This document shows positions 1 through 11,900 of a stretch of DNA of 64,000 nt, piece by piece. The stretch comes from Miscanthus floridulus (Eukaryota; Streptophyta; Magnoliopsida; Poales; Poaceae). The notes below the pieces were generated by a model, which was not told the origin of the DNA, did no database searches, and saw only the letters and a program-made list of their open reading frames with translations. Made by a program: the position numbers and the translations under genes. The stretch spans positions 141,469,426 through 141,533,425 of the forward strand of contig NC_089585.1 in assembly GCF_019320115.1 (NCBI RefSeq), written 5' to 3'. Every line of letters starts with the position of its first letter. Position 1 is the first letter of the stretch.

Positions 1-190
1 TCACATTAATTTTTAGCCGTTTGCATGGAGTATTAAATATAGATAAAAAAAGTAACTAATTACACAATTTAGTTGAAAATCACGAGATGAATCTTTTGAG
101 CCTAGTTGGTCCACGATTGGACAATATTTGTCAAATAAAACGAAAATAGTACTATTTATTAGGTTGAAATTTTTTCACAATCTAACTGAG
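1..190. mobile_element. MITE-like fragment, cut by the window edge
   Basis: This AT-rich stretch shares a long run of similarity with the better preserved element at 3385-3611: a block around gcatggagtattaaat, then aactaattacaca, then cttttgagcctagttgg and ccaaataaaacg-like sequence. It contains no reading frame. It is read as a decayed non-autonomous DNA transposon of the grass family whose ends read ggccttgtttagtt. Its own terminal repeats are not visible, so the boundaries are approximate. Confidence 0.5.
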
Positions 191-310
191 GCTTAGAAAC
201 ACTCGACTCTCTTTCCTTTTCCCAATCCAGTGTCCGGCAGGCCTTAAATGCTCGGGTGTCGGCCGGCCTAGAAACACTCGAGCACCCACTAGACACATCC
301 ATCTTTTTCA

Positions 311-528
311 CGTAGGGCCCTGTCGGCACACCAGGGGCCGACTGGTCTTAGCCTATCGGCCAGTGAGGGGCCGATTGGTCCTGGCCCTCGATCACCTGCG
401 GCGCTACTGTTTCTTTTCACGTAGGGTGCTGTCGGCTCACCAGGGACCGATTAGTCTGAGCGTATCGGTCAGTGAGGGGCCGATTGGACTGCGTCGCCAA
501 CTGCCCACAATGGACTCCGCCTTCGGGC
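311..528. repeat. Tandem duplication, unit about 109 bp
   Basis: Two adjacent copies start at 311 and 420 with cgtaggg and share the blocks ctgtcggc, caccagg, ccgat/ctgg, tatcgg and cagtgaggggccgattgg. They differ at scattered sites. There is no coding potential. A related tract rich in 'ggccgata/ccgacagg' occurs near 5018-5095. The rest of 190-1170 shows no gene, only a poly-A-like run at 1131-1151. Confidence 0.65.
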
Positions 529-1176
529 AGCTTTTCCTGGGTGAGTACATCACATCAGTCAGTTGGGCGGCTAGTACTACTTTTTAATTTGGCTTGGAGT
601 AGACGCATGCATCATGTACACCAGCATGCATGCTTTGGAGTTTGGACTGCCACCGTACCGGCATCTATCCAGACGCTTGGCCAAGTTCCCTGCCACGTTC
701 TCTATGTACCGACGACGTACTGCCAGCCACCGCACCGGCTCTGTATGATCGAGTTTGTTGCATCGCATCGCATGCCGTCAGTTTATATACACGCATGATC
801 GAGTTGTGTCACGGCGACACGACTCCGTGCGGTCCTGCACGCCCGTTGTTCTCTTCTCTTCTCGCCCTCCGCAATCCTCAGTGCCTAAGCTAGATGCTGA
901 AAAAGACTGAGGTGTGATAGACAACACCACCTCCATCTTCCTCGATCTCTTACCTGCATGGTTGTAGAGGAGAGACCGGGAGAGTGCATGCAGCTGCCAC
1001 GGGCCGTCTTGGTTTTAGTAGTTTTCTCGAGTGCTCTTGGCCAAACTGCTAGGCATGCATGCGCGATGCCATACCGTTGCCATGGGCCCCGACCCGTGAC
1101 TAGCCTTAGCTTCCATCTCCGATCCGTGTGTAAAAAAAAAACAAAAAAAAAAGCTAGGATGGTCTGTGTCTATGAT

Positions 1177-1881
1177 CTAGCACAGTACGTACGCAGCAAG
1201 TACGGGTACATGCACTGAGCTGGTGTTAGGGGCCATCTTGTAGAGTGATGTGCATGTAGAGGATGAGCCATCTTGTGACGTGATGTGCATGTACATCTCA
1301 TGAGCATTGATCTTTCTCAAGATTTGTGTCGGTGTAGCGGCGGAAAGATTACCTTGATGTAGCACGGTCACAATGTGCCCATATTTGTCAATGGGGAGGA
1401 CACTCAAGATCTTTCTCACAACATCGGATGGTGACATTTGAGTAAGTCCAAGCCCATTGACTTCCTCTACAAGAACATTTAAACGAGAATACATCTCATT
1501 AGCACTTTCTTTGGGAAGCATCTCAAATGAATTTAGCTTTTTAATCATAAGATGATAGCGTTCCTCACGCTCACTCTTGGTTCCCTCATGGAGCGCACAA
1601 ACATCCGACCATAGTGCATGTACGTCTTTGTGGTTCCTTACACGGTTGAACACATCTTTGTAAAGGCCTCTAAAGATGGTGTTACGAGCCTTTGCATTCC
1701 ATTTTTCATAGTTAACCTCATCGCCTTGTAGGTTAGTAGCATCCCGAGGTTTTGGGAAGCCTTGAGAGGTGGCTCTAAGAATACCAACGTCTAGAACTTC
1801 TAAGTACGCCTCCATGCAGATTTTTCAATATGGAAAGTCATCTCCCTCAAAGATAGGAGGAGGTCCATCCCCGTGAGACAT
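1177..1881 (-). pseudogene. Copia gag (UBN2-type) fragment, truncated and interrupted
   Basis: Minus-strand frame from an ATG at 1881 reads through a conserved N-terminus of plant Ty1/copia gag proteins (GDGPPPIFEGDDFPY). It meets an in-frame TGA at about 1825-1827 where relatives have Trp, then continues from MEAYLEVLD at 1815 to about 1240. The body (NYEKWNAKARNTIF, YHLMIKKLNSFEM, INAHEMYMHITSQDG) is typical of the UBN2/DUF4219 gag domain. The zinc knuckle and all of pol are missing. The frame degenerates near 1240, where a short direct duplication (ccatcttgt...gatgtgcatgta) lies. This is the broken start of the element whose LTR follows at 1934. Confidence 0.85.
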
Positions 1882-1918
1882 CTTGCTCAAAGCGATTAAG
1901 CTTAAAACATGAGCACGA

Positions 1919-1931
1919 GGCTCTGATACCA
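1919..1931 (-). other. Primer-binding site of the truncated Copia element
   Basis: The reverse complement reads TGGTATCAGAGCC, the usual plant Copia primer-binding site matching the 3' end of initiator tRNA-Met. It lies two bases from the LTR end and 38 bp before the gag ATG, which fixes the element on the minus strand. Confidence 0.85.
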
Positions 1932-1933
1932 AT

Positions 1934-3192
1934 TGAAAGGATCAAGATGCCCAAAAGAGGGGGGGTGAATTGGGCTAATTCTAAATTTTCTTTCAATAAT
2001 CAAATCCTACGGATAGCCCAATTAACCCCTTGTGCCTAGAAAAGTATTTCTATCAAACTAACGCACAACGGACTTGCAACCTATGTTCCAAACTTACTCT
2101 AGCATGGCAATTCTATGAATGTAAAAACAAGTATTGAATTGTTCAAAGTAAATACTCAAAGTAAATGCTCAAAGTGAATAGAGAGAGAGGAACGCGGCGA
2201 TGTTTTGCCGAGGTATCGGAGAGTCACCATTCCCCACTAGTCCTCGTTGGAGCACCCACGCAAGGGTGTAGCTCCCCCTTGATCCGCGCAAGGATCAAGT
2301 GCTCTCTACGGGTTGATTCTTCGACACTCCGTCACGGTGAATCACCCAAAGCCGCTCACAACTTGAGTTGGGTCACCCACAAGCTCCACCGGGTGATCAC
2401 CAAGCTCCCAATCACCACCAAGCCATCTAGGTGATGGCGATCACCAAGAGTAACAAGCATGAACTCTCACTTGACCACGCGAAGCCTAATGAGAAGATGG
2501 ATGCACACTTTGCTACTCTTGATTCACTAATGAGGCTACTCTCTTGGATTCTCAAATCTCAATCACCTCACTAGGACCTTGCTCTTCTTGGCACTCACAA
2601 ACGTGTTTCTCAGCTGTTGGAATGAGCAAAAGTAACTCCACACACGAGTGGAGCTTCTATTTATAAGGCAGCCTAAAAAACGAACCATTATGAGCTTCTG
2701 CGGGGTAACCGGACGCTCCGGTCGTGTTGATCGGACGCTCCGGTCAGTTTAACCCATGAACTAGTGAAAATGTGTTAACCGGACGCTGGTAGGGTCCGGT
2801 CACCACTGATCGGACGCGTCCGGTCGCATTAAACCCTTACTAGAACCTTATTGTACTTGACCGGACGCTGAACCCCCAGGGTTCGGTCAGTACTGACCGG
2901 ACACGTCTGGTCACAGATTCCCTTCTCTGGAACCTTACTGGAGTCGACCGGACGCTAGACTTCAGCGTTCGGTCGCACCGAATACAGTCTCTTGATCAAA
3001 TGAACTGACCGGACCCTGCGGCCAGCGTCCGGTCGCACCGGAGCCAGCGTCCGGTCAGCATTTGACCCTCCATTCACTTCCAAGTCTCGAACATATATGA
3101 ATGAAGTTTACTCCAAAGGATCTTAAGCATTCATAGGAGCTATCTAGAGCTAGTTTAAACAAGTGTGCACCACACCTAACTCACTAGACTCA
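1934..3192 (-). mobile_element. 5' LTR of the truncated Copia element
   Basis: On the minus strand the LTR starts TGAGTCTAGTGAG near 3192 and ends ...GATCCTTTCA at 1934, next to the primer-binding site. A TATA-like box (TATAAATAG, minus) sits at 2658-2666. The upstream half holds at least seven degenerate repeats built on accggacgct...ccggtc (2700-3060), characteristic of a Copia family of sorghum-group grasses. No partner LTR is in the window, so the element is truncated. The outer end at 3192 is inferred from the TG/CA rule only. Confidence 0.75.
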
Positions 3193-3384
3193 ACTAGGTT
3201 CTGCTGCTAGCGGCTTCTGGTGGTCACGAGCTAGTAGCTAGTCGTCGTAGTCTGTGGTCAGTGAGTGCGTGCAGTCAGTTTTGGGCGGCTACTTTGGCTT
3301 GGAGTAAACGCACGCAGCCTGCATCCACACCACAACAGCACGCATGCATGGAGCAGCTTACACGTACGCAGCACTCTACAGGTA

Positions 3385-3611
3385 CTGGATCGGTCCCAAA
3401 AAGTGCTACAGTAGCCATCACATCGAATCTTGCGATACGCGCATGGAGCATTAAATGTAGACGAAAAAAAAACTAATTGCACAGTTTTGTTAGAAATCGT
3501 AAGACGAACGTTTTGAGCCTAATTAATCTATGATTGAATACTAATTGCCAAATAAAAACGAAAGTGCTACAGTAGCCAAAATCCTAAACTTCACCCAACT
3601 AAACAAGGCCA
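3385..3611. mobile_element. MITE with aactaaacaaggcc end
   Basis: The right end reads cccaactaaacaaggcc, the terminal repeat of a very common grass MITE family, preceded by gtgctacagtagcc. The same gtgctacagtagcc motif occurs near the left end at 3400, and the internal sequence matches the fragment at 1-190. The left terminal repeat is diverged. No reading frame is credible inside. Confidence 0.65.
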
Positions 3612-4577
3612 GAGCTTGCTTGGGCTTCTCCTTTGTTGTTTCGCCCATCTGCATTAGCGCAAGATCTTGTGTGTGAAGCGTGTTTGAGCCATCTGGCAAC
3701 AAATCTCCCTTGAGACTCCTTGGCGGCGGTGGCCCCTGCCCGTCCTGTTCGATGTCTGTGAGCTCGCTGTGGACCGTGTTGGCCTCAGCCCGGCGGGTTA
3801 CCGCTGACCCCCGATGGTGTTGCCTTGTACGCAGTTTACATATACATACGTGCATTGTATTTATACTGTATTGTACTCCCTCCGTCCTGTAATACATTGT
3901 ATTATAACATTCAAAAATAGTTCTAAAACATAATGCATTCTAAAGAAAAAAAACAACTTTTACATTAATTTCTTTTCATTTATCAACCAATCGTCATTAA
4001 TCATAGCGTCTGATTAAAAAATAAAATGAGGATACATTTGTCTTTTACGTTTCTTTTAATTTGTCTTAAACTTTTGCTGGCAGTGGCAACGCTGACGCCG
4101 CCCTTCTGGCAGCGCTGGCTGGTGGGCAACGGCCTGGGCGAGACTGTGCGCGGCCTTGTCGAAGCTGACGAGGCCCATGAGCCAGAAGTTGTGGGATGCT
4201 ACGGTGACGACGTGGACATACTGACACAGATTTTTCACTGCGTGCAGTAAATAAATTATTATCCATGCTTGCATCGCATGCAGACATTGAGATGCAGTGA
4301 TCTGTACTCTCTGATCTCTCGGCTGCTGTCATTTCCAAATTAAAGTTTGAACGCCCGCACTCCACGGGAATCATCAAAGGTGAGTCGGAGAGGCCGACGC
4401 GCGTGGTTTCCGAGGAATGTCGTAACTGCAGCTAGCAGTAAATGGCAGTGGCATGCAGAGCAGTGGATCACTGCTCGATCATCGTTTTTCTTCCGCTCAG
4501 AACTTGAAAGGATTGATGCGTGTGAGCGCCTGCCCAGCTCTTTCTCCCTGTGTCTCTCCTTGTTGTGTAGCTATTTG
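3612..4577. other. Intergenic, with a truncated Stowaway-like MITE
   Basis: A Stowaway-type terminal repeat (ctccctccgtcctgtaatac) begins at 3875, followed by the usual AT-rich interior, but the matching right end is not found, so only about 200 bp survive. No other gene or element is recognised. The short frames here lack similarity to anything known and have no splice context. Confidence 0.5.
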
Positions 4578-4866
4578 AGGCCAGTTTCCACGGGAGTTTC
4601 ATATGAGTTTCATTTATATTAAAAAGATGGCTACATAGGCATTTCTGATGACATGCAGTGTATTTAAGAAGAGAGAGAAGAAATAAGTTTCATCTATATG
4701 AAACTCTCTTAACATGATTATCAACTCTTTATGAGTCTTGAAATTAAATGCCTATGAAACCGTATAGTGAAATTTTTCACTAAGAATGAGCGTTTCATTC
4801 AAATTTCATTTTATTTCACATGACATGGCTGTCCTGAAAACGACGCCATGAAACTGAGACGGGCCT
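4578..4866. mobile_element. 289-bp MITE with terminal inverted repeats
   Basis: The ends are inverted copies: aggccagtttccacgggagt... at the left and ...ccatgaaactgagacgggcct at the right, with 'agtttcat' in both arms. The interior is AT-rich and rich in gtttcat/atgaaac repeats. It is a non-autonomous DNA transposon. No clear target-site duplication is visible, so the superfamily is not assigned. Confidence 0.65.
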
Positions 4867-5394
4867 AACCCTGCTACACACCGCTTTGTGTTCTCTTTGT
4901 GACTGCCTGAACACATCATACAAAGCGGTTTTTTTTCAAAATAATATTAGTTAAATAAAAAATTGTAGATCTAAATGCTGGTAATAGAAAAATTATAAAT
5001 CTAGGTAATGGTGGGCACTTCAAGAGCCGACAGACCACTAATCGGCCATCCAAAGGCCGATAGGTCTTATGGGCAGTTAAACCGCCGACAGGTCATTCCG
5101 ACGGTCGTTCCGGGTGGAACGGAGCCATCCGTATTGAAAACTGGTGTATACTGGCCAAGAACCAAACCTGGTCCGGCTGCTGCCGAACGGGCCCTAAAGC
5201 TATTGGTTGCTCGAGTATTTTTCTCCACGTGGTCCCCCACCTGGCCCCCTGCACCGCTGCCTGCATGCATGCAGATTCGAAGATGGTGTACGCATGCGGT
5301 CGTGTGGGGCTCAGGGTGGCAGGGTGCGGTCGGGCGCCTGCGCCTGCATGCTGTTGGTGCCCGGTTTAACAAATATGAGAGCAGTTTGGTGCAG
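4867..5394. other. Intergenic flank of the Gypsy insertion
   Basis: No gene is recognised. The stretch 5018-5095 repeats 'ggccgata' and 'ccgacagg' motifs related to the 109-bp duplication near the window start. The frame running to 5394 is not similar to the hAT coding sequence on the other side of the Gypsy element, so the pre-insertion context cannot be rebuilt. Confidence 0.4.
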
Positions 5395-5399
5395 CTAGG

Positions 5400-6713
5400 T
5401 GTCGGGGTTTCAGACTAGGGGGTCCTCAACCAACCAGTAAATTTGTACTACATGTTTTCGATCCCGGATGGTGATGCAAAGAGACACAAGGTTTATACTG
5501 GTTCGGGCAATCGGTGCCCTACATCCAGTCTGAGAGATCGATCTTGTATTCCTTGCACCGAAGTGCTTGTAGTAGGGGGTTACAAGCTGGGTGAGAGAGG
5601 GAGTTAGTCCCAAGTCTCGGCGTGGAGTGATGCGGCTGCTTGAGACGTTGCTCTCAGGCAGCGGGGGAGTGTGCGTGTCACAGGGTGTTGTTTTTGTGTG
5701 CGGGTGTGTTCCCTCCCTAGAAATGGCCCAGGTCCTTTCCTTTTATAGTTGAAGGGGGGACAAGGGTAGTACATGTGCTAACTACACGGCGTCGTGTGAA
5801 CGGAGGTGGCGTGTCCGAGCCCTGTAGCCTGTTCCTGTGGCGGCGTGGCTGTCGGAGTGGTCCGTCCTTGAAGTACTGGGGCGACGTGCTGGTCACATCC
5901 GATCCTGTGCGTCATGGGAGCTCTAGGGCTACCTCGAAGCGGGCGCGGCGGTCGACATGCGGGTCGCTGTAGATTGTCGGCGCGCAAAGCCGAGGCTCAG
6001 TTAGTGCCGAGGCCGAACCATGGAGGGGGGTCTCGACAGACATGAATCTCAAGATAGCCGAGGCCCTGACGTAGGGTGCCAAGGCTCGGAGGGAGCGGTC
6101 GACCTTGTACGCTGATTCGGAGGCGATGATGACCCGGATCAGACTTCCCATGCCGCGTTGTCTTCGGGGCGGGGGTTACGGGGCACAGTGTAGTTCAGGC
6201 GCTGATCGTGGGCACAGCGCCAGATCATAGTGGCCGGTAATACCCGCTGCACCTTGTCCCAGCCGGTATGGCCTTGATACGACTCCTTGTCCCATCGGCC
6301 ACTCCGTGGTGTCGAGCCGTCATCCGGCTGAGATTGCGGGAGTGGTTAGCGCATTAATGGGATGTGACACACTGTCGGAAAGACTGGTCGAGGCGGGAGC
6401 GACGGGTTATTAACAAGCCGGCCTTGAGCGATATGGAGAATCGCTGTCTCGTTCGAGGCTGTACGCGCAGGGCCTCGGGCGAGACGGAGATTGGGCTCCC
6501 TGCCGAGGCCTTCCCGCGAGAGGCCTCGCGCGAGGCGGAGATTTGTCAGGGTGTCGAGACCTCCCGTGCGAGGCTTAAAGCAAGGCGGAGAGCCGGTGGG
6601 TTCGAACAGGGCCGGTGGTGAACCCATGGCTCACCTTCTGGCTTCGTTGTTGATGGGGTTTAAGTGACTCTTTTGGTGTACGCTCGGGGTACCCTATTTT
6701 ATGCTACCCGACA
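5400..6713 (-). repeat. 3' LTR of the Tat-type Gypsy element
   Basis: It begins tgtcggggtttcag and ends acccgaca, with the 6-bp inverted ends TGTCGG/CCGACA. It pairs with 21316-22628. A TATA-like box (TATAAAAG on the minus strand) lies at 5739-5746. The sequence is rich in 'gccgagg' and 'gcgagg' motifs. A short purine-rich tract (minus: aaggctcgggggctac, 6714-6729) abuts it and is the likely polypurine tract for plus-strand priming. Confidence 0.92.
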
Positions 6714-6729
6714 GTAGCCCCCGAGCCTT
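6714..6729 (-). other. Polypurine tract of the Gypsy element
   Basis: The minus-strand sequence aaggctcgggggctac lies directly upstream of the 3' LTR, the expected place for the polypurine tract. It matches the position and G-richness seen in related grass elements. Confidence 0.6.
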
Positions 6730-6935
6730 AGGGGGAGTGTGAGCACTCTCCCTCAGGGTTTGTCGAGACTTGGCTTGCAGCCGCTCCTGTAGGGATTGTG
6801 TTTTGCTTTTTGAGGTTTCGGTGGGTGCACGCGAGCGCACCCGCCGGGTGTAGCCCCTGAGGCCCTAGAGGAGTGGATTTACTCCTCTAGGGGCTTTTTT
6901 CGTATTGAGTGTGGAGTTTCTATCGTATTTGCCGA

Positions 6936-8490
6936 GTCCACAAGTGCGAGTTTGGGTCGCGGGGTTTCGGCAAGGTCGCAGGGAGAACCCCCGAGCCTCT
7001 GCACGACGCAAGTGGGCGATCAGGGGTACCCTTGACTTTTTGTGCGACCCTCATGCTTCCTTTTTGCTCGGAAGGAGGGGGGATATGTCAGGCTACCCTC
7101 GGTGGGTGCGAGCGATGACATCTCTGGTGAGCTGTTATTGGGTAAGTCCGAGTGGAGGCCCGTGCCCCGTTCGCTAGGGGACAGCTAGTGGTCCAGAGAC
7201 GCACTCCAAGAGTAACAGAGGGTTTCTCTAGTGGGTGTCGAGGCCGTTTGCTGGGCCCCGGTGGCTCGGTGCCTCCCTACGGTGGGATCCCATTCAGAGA
7301 CCTCCCTGCCGGTCTCGGATACGACTTAGGATGTCCCGAGCGATCATTTGCTCAGGCCTTGGCCATACGTGGGCTCGCCTATAGTTGTCCCTGACTCTGT
7401 TGCCCTAGGGCAGCTGTCAAAACCCTAGGGGGGCCAGCCTTCGAACCCCTGGACCATAACGGGCTCGATGCCCTTTATCGTGTTTGTAACGAAACTTCTA
7501 GCACGGGCTTAGGTTGTTTGTCTTTATCTTGGGTGCAGGAGGAGCCCTCGAGCCTCCGCCCAGAGCTAGAGGGTGGTCAGGGGTCCTCTTGATTTTTTTG
7601 TTCGACCCTCACATATCCTTTTCATTCGGACGGAGGGGTTGTTGCCGAGCCCATTCAAGTGCGAGCCTAGGCCGCTGGGTCTCGGTAAGGTTGCAGGAAG
7701 AGCCCCCTAGCCTCTGCACGGAGTGAGAGGGCCGTTGGGAGTTCCCCTAGCTTTTTGTACGCCCCTCGCGTGTGAGGGTTTGTTTGCCGAGGCCCCCTTG
7801 GGTGCGAGCCTGGGTCGCAGGGTCTCGGCATATCTGTAGGAAGAGCTCCCTAACCTCTGCACGGAGCGAGAGGGCCATCAGGAGCTCCCCTAGCTTTTTG
7901 TACGACCCTCGTGCTTCCTTTTCGCTCAAAAGGAGGGGTTGTTTTGCCGAGCCCCCTCGAGTGCGAGCCGAGGTCACTGGGTCTCGGCAAGGTTGCAGGA
8001 AGAGACCCTTAGCCTCTGCATGGAGCAAGAGGTCCATTAGGGGTTCCCCTGGCTTTTCGTATGACCCTTGTGCTTCCTTTTTGCTTGGAAGGAGGGGTGG
8101 AATGTGCTAGGCTACCCTCGGTGGACACGAGCAGTGGCACTTCCGGTGAGCTGTTATTAGGTAAGTCCGAGTGGAGGCCCGTGCCCCGTTCACTAGGGGA
8201 CGACTAGTGGTCTAGAGACACACTCCAAGAGTACCGGAGGGTTTCTCTAGTGGGTGCCAAGGCCGTTTGTTGGGCCCCGGTGGCTTGGCGCCTCCCTACG
8301 GTGGGATCCCATTCGGAGACCTCTCTGCCAGTCTCGGACACGACTTAGGGCATCCTAAGCGTTTCGCTTGCTTGGGCCTCGGCCCCATGTGGGCTCGCCC
8401 ATGGTCGTCCCTGACTCTGTCGCCCTGGGGCGGCTGTCGAAACCCCTAGGGGCCCAGCCTTCGAACTCCTGGACCGTAATAGGCTCAGCG
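6936..8490. repeat. Tandem-repeat block in the 3' region of the Gypsy element
   Basis: Units of about 150 bp, each with the order gtgcgagcctgggtcgc, tctcggcaaggttgcagg, agcctctgcacggag, tttttgt.cgaccctc and ggaaggagggg, start near 6942, 7530 (partial), 7655, 7800 and 7957. Over this lies a larger duplication: the segment from gctaccctcggtgg at about 7091 to 7500 recurs at about 8106-8490, offset about 1.01 kb. Apparent reading frames here are by-products of the repeats. Such 3' untranslated tandem repeats are known from Tat/Ogre elements and can seed satellite DNA. Confidence 0.85.
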
Positions 8491-8773
8491 CCCGGTTCCT
8501 TCATCCGAAAGGAATAGGGCAGGGGGAATATCTTCCCCATTGGCTCAGCAACGGCTGGCGCGCCTTTTGAGGCAGTTTTCTGGGGAGACGGAACGACGCC
8601 TGCTGCCGTAGCAGTCGGGCGCGATGTGGTGTCAGCGGATGGGACGTAATTGTTCCCGCGATTAATGAGAAAAAGGTGGGCACGTGGGCGGTAAAATTGG
8701 ATCGGGGTTAACCACGCCGGATCTGGGGGAAACTTCCCCTATTTCATCACCCGTCTGTTTCGCCTTTACCCTA

Positions 8774-8781
8774 CATAAATA
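8774..8781 (+). promoter_or_regulatory. TATA-like box before the antisense gene
   Basis: The sequence ctacataaatatgcaacg at 8771-8788 is followed by a C-rich, pyrimidine-rich stretch (cctctcccctccccacc) and then, 170 bp on, the ATG of the plus-strand gene. This is the usual spacing of a plant core promoter. Called on sequence and position only. Confidence 0.45.
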
Positions 8782-8947
8782 TGCAACGAGCCTCTCCCCT
8801 CCCCACCTTACCTTGCCTGCGTTAGCTCTGCCCCCATCGAGCCGTCGCTAGAGCAGTGGGCACCGGGAAGAAGAAGGGAGACGGGCGAGCCAGGGAGAGA
8901 GAGAGAGAGACAAACTCACCGCCGCATTTGAACCCTCCACCGCACTC

Positions 8948-11900
8948 ATGGCCGGTGACATCGTTGTCATCGAGGCAGACCCTTGGGACCCATCTGACGT
9001 CACCATGGAGATGCTTCAGTCGCTCATCGACGGCGGGCTCCTTTGTCCGGTGATGGACCCCAACAGGCCAGAGTGGATCGCTCCGTAGGGCGAGCCGGAG
9101 CCGAGGCCTCGCGACGGTTACGTCGTGAGCTTCGTCTCCTTTCATGAGTGTGGCCTCGGCATTCCGGCAGACTGGTTCATGCGGGCGCTCCCGCATTACT
9201 ATGGCATGGAGCTCCACAACTTCAACCCTAATTCCATCGCGTAGGCGGCCATCTTCGTCGCTATAAGCGAGGGGTATTTGGGGATTGCTCCCCATTGGGA
9301 GTTGTGGCTCCATCTCTTCCGAGCGGGGCATACCACTAAGCCGACGGGCACGTCGGGCATGAGGAAAGCGGTGAGGGCCGGCGGCTACACTCTCCAAGTG
9401 CGTCTGGACCGCCAGCACCTCTACATCCGGGCCCAGCTTACGTCATCCAATCGTCGATGGTACATGAGCTGGTTCTAGCTCTGCAACAATGACGGTGGAC
9501 TTCCCCCTACACTGGGCAGATTGTGGGGAGCTACCCGGAGAGGTGGAAGTATGGCGTCCTAAGGGAAGATCAGCCCAAGCTGCAGCCGCTTCTGGAAAGG
9601 CTGGAGAGGCTACGGGGCCGTGGCCTTACTACGGCTGTGGTCGTGGCCACCTTCCACCGCCGGAGGGTGCTACCGCTGATGGCTCGGCGGCGGCGCCTGT
9701 TCGAGATGAGGCCGGGTGAGCCAAACACGGGCATCTGGATGTCCTCCTCCACCCTTTCCGATGAGGAAATTCTTCGTTGGGTGGGGGAGATGGTGGAGGC
9801 AAAGCTAAGGGGTGGTAACCTGACCCCCATCGTGATGCGCCCATCGCGGGGGTTCCTCTCGCTGGTAAGTCACACGCCGCTGCAGCCCTTGAGCCTTCTC
9901 CGTTTCTCATTATTTCTCGTTCCCTCATGCGTGATCGTCGTTCCTACAGGGGATGAGAGACGTGCGAACCTCTCCACCACTCGTTCCTGAGGACGCGAGG
10001 CAGCAGGTGATCAACCGGGCACACACCGAGGCGTAGAAAAAGCAGAAGGACGCCAAGGCGGTGAAGCGCACGAAGCAGATTCTCACGCGCGAGAAACTAG
10101 ATGAGCGTCGCCGGTAGCAAAGGAAGGACGGCCTCCCGTTGGAGGAGTCCCCGTCGTCGTCGCTATCGACGAATGCCTCGGACGGGGATGATGAGGGTGA
10201 GATGGGGCGGGGTCCCCTGGACCATCTCCCTGACATAGGGGAGACGATGCCCGGGGCATTGGCAAGTAGCTCGGCGCTCCTAGGAGGAGGAGGAGGAGGA
10301 GCCGCCCCTGGGTCGGCAGTTGCCTGCCTCGGGGCCAAGGCCGACATGCCCGAGGGGTGGGCATTGGGTAAGCATGCCATCAGCTCAGTGGGCTCGGCGG
10401 CAGCGGTGGAGCAGGTGGCGGTGGGGGCGACGCAACTGCCCCCATAGAGGACCGAGGGGGCGCCAGGGGCCATCGAGGACCAACCGGCGCTGATGAACAC
10501 GGAGGCCGTGCCTCTGCCGCCGCCACCGCCTACGCAGATAAGGGTCGCCGTGCCGAAGCGGTTGCAGCCCCACTCGAGGTAGGTGTATTTTTAGTGGAGC
10601 CGTAGTGCTTTCCGTTCGTTCTTTTGTCTTGTGCTGACCTTATAAATGTTTTGTCCTTAGCCAGAAGTGACCTACGGAGGTGCCTACCTTGGTGCCCCTA
10701 AAAGCACTCAAGGTTAACCCTGACTCTACCGCCCACTGGGTGGCGGAGGCGCAAGCCGCCCTACAACATGGCGTGGTGTTGGCAAGGGCCGACCTGAAGA
10801 AGCCGACCACCCAAGGAGGGGCTGTCGAGGCGGCCCTGACACAGGTGGGGGAGGGTGCGCCTCCGCCCCATGAGGACGAGGCCCGCGAGTCGGATGGGGT
10901 CGAAGTGCCCTCAGTTGCCGAGGCCGCCGAGGTCGAGGCCTTCTTGGTCTCTGAGGCTAAGACGGTGGAGGCCAGGGCACCTAGGACCATCGAGGCCTCT
11001 GTGGCGGGTGCCGCCGCGACCACTGAGGCCACGATGGCAAAGGCCGGAGCCCCTGGGACCACCGAGGCCATGATGGCGAAGGCCGGAGCCCCGAGACCAC
11101 CGAGGCCACGATGGCGGAGGCCAGAGCCCCTGGGACCACCGAGGCCGATGTGATCGCGGCGAGGCTGTCGGCCTAGGAAGTGGGGGTGAAGGCGACGGAG
11201 GCCTCGGTGGCACCCTTGGTTCAAGGCCCGCCATTGTTGCGGGAGAGCACCCGGGAGGTGGAGGTCCTTCCGATCTCCTCCGGCGATACTTCCCGGGCGC
11301 AGGAGATGGCCAGCGCCAAGGTGGCCGGTGTTGTGGAACAGACGGTTCCGACCCTAGGCGAAGGAAGCTCGGCCCTCGCGCGAGTACGACCCGAGCCCCG
11401 TGGGTGGGATCACCCGCGTGTCCTGTGGCAGAGCTGGGACAACCCTGAGGTGGAGCCTCTGTTTGCTCTCGAGGACGCGGCCGAGGGCAGTCGCTGGGAC
11501 ACGTTCGAGCAGTACCGCCAGCTAGCGGAGCAGTCACTACGGACGACGCTGTCTGTGGTGGCCAACGATCTGCCCAGAGTCGCCTAGGTTCGTGCTTTCT
11601 TTTCTCATGCGGTGGTCTTTTTCCGAGTTTTCTTTGTAGGGATTGACCCCTGTTCTGTTTCCCCCAGGAGCTCAAGACCCGGTCCCTTGGGAAATCGGTC
11701 TTTCTCCGGCAGGAGAGGGACGTCTAGGACCAGCTTCAGCGGCAGAAAGGCCTTCTTACCAGCACCAATGAGCTCCTATCGGTGTGGAGGGCAGAGGTGG
11801 AGGACCTCCACCTTTGTTGTGCTGATGCGAAGGTCAAGGCGGGCACGGCCCAGGAGCAGGTCACCCCTCTGGCGGCGTGGGTCAAGGAGTTGGGGGAGGA

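Noticed and set aside
7514..8110. Several 70-110 aa frames in the region next to the 3' LTR
   Set aside because: They repeat with the 150-bp tandem unit and reflect the repeat, not coding constraint.
10911..11675. 254-aa minus-strand frame over the antisense gene of the Gypsy element
   Set aside because: Low-complexity Pro/Arg/Gly translation of the Ala/Glu-rich repeats on the other strand; it does not continue the pol order.
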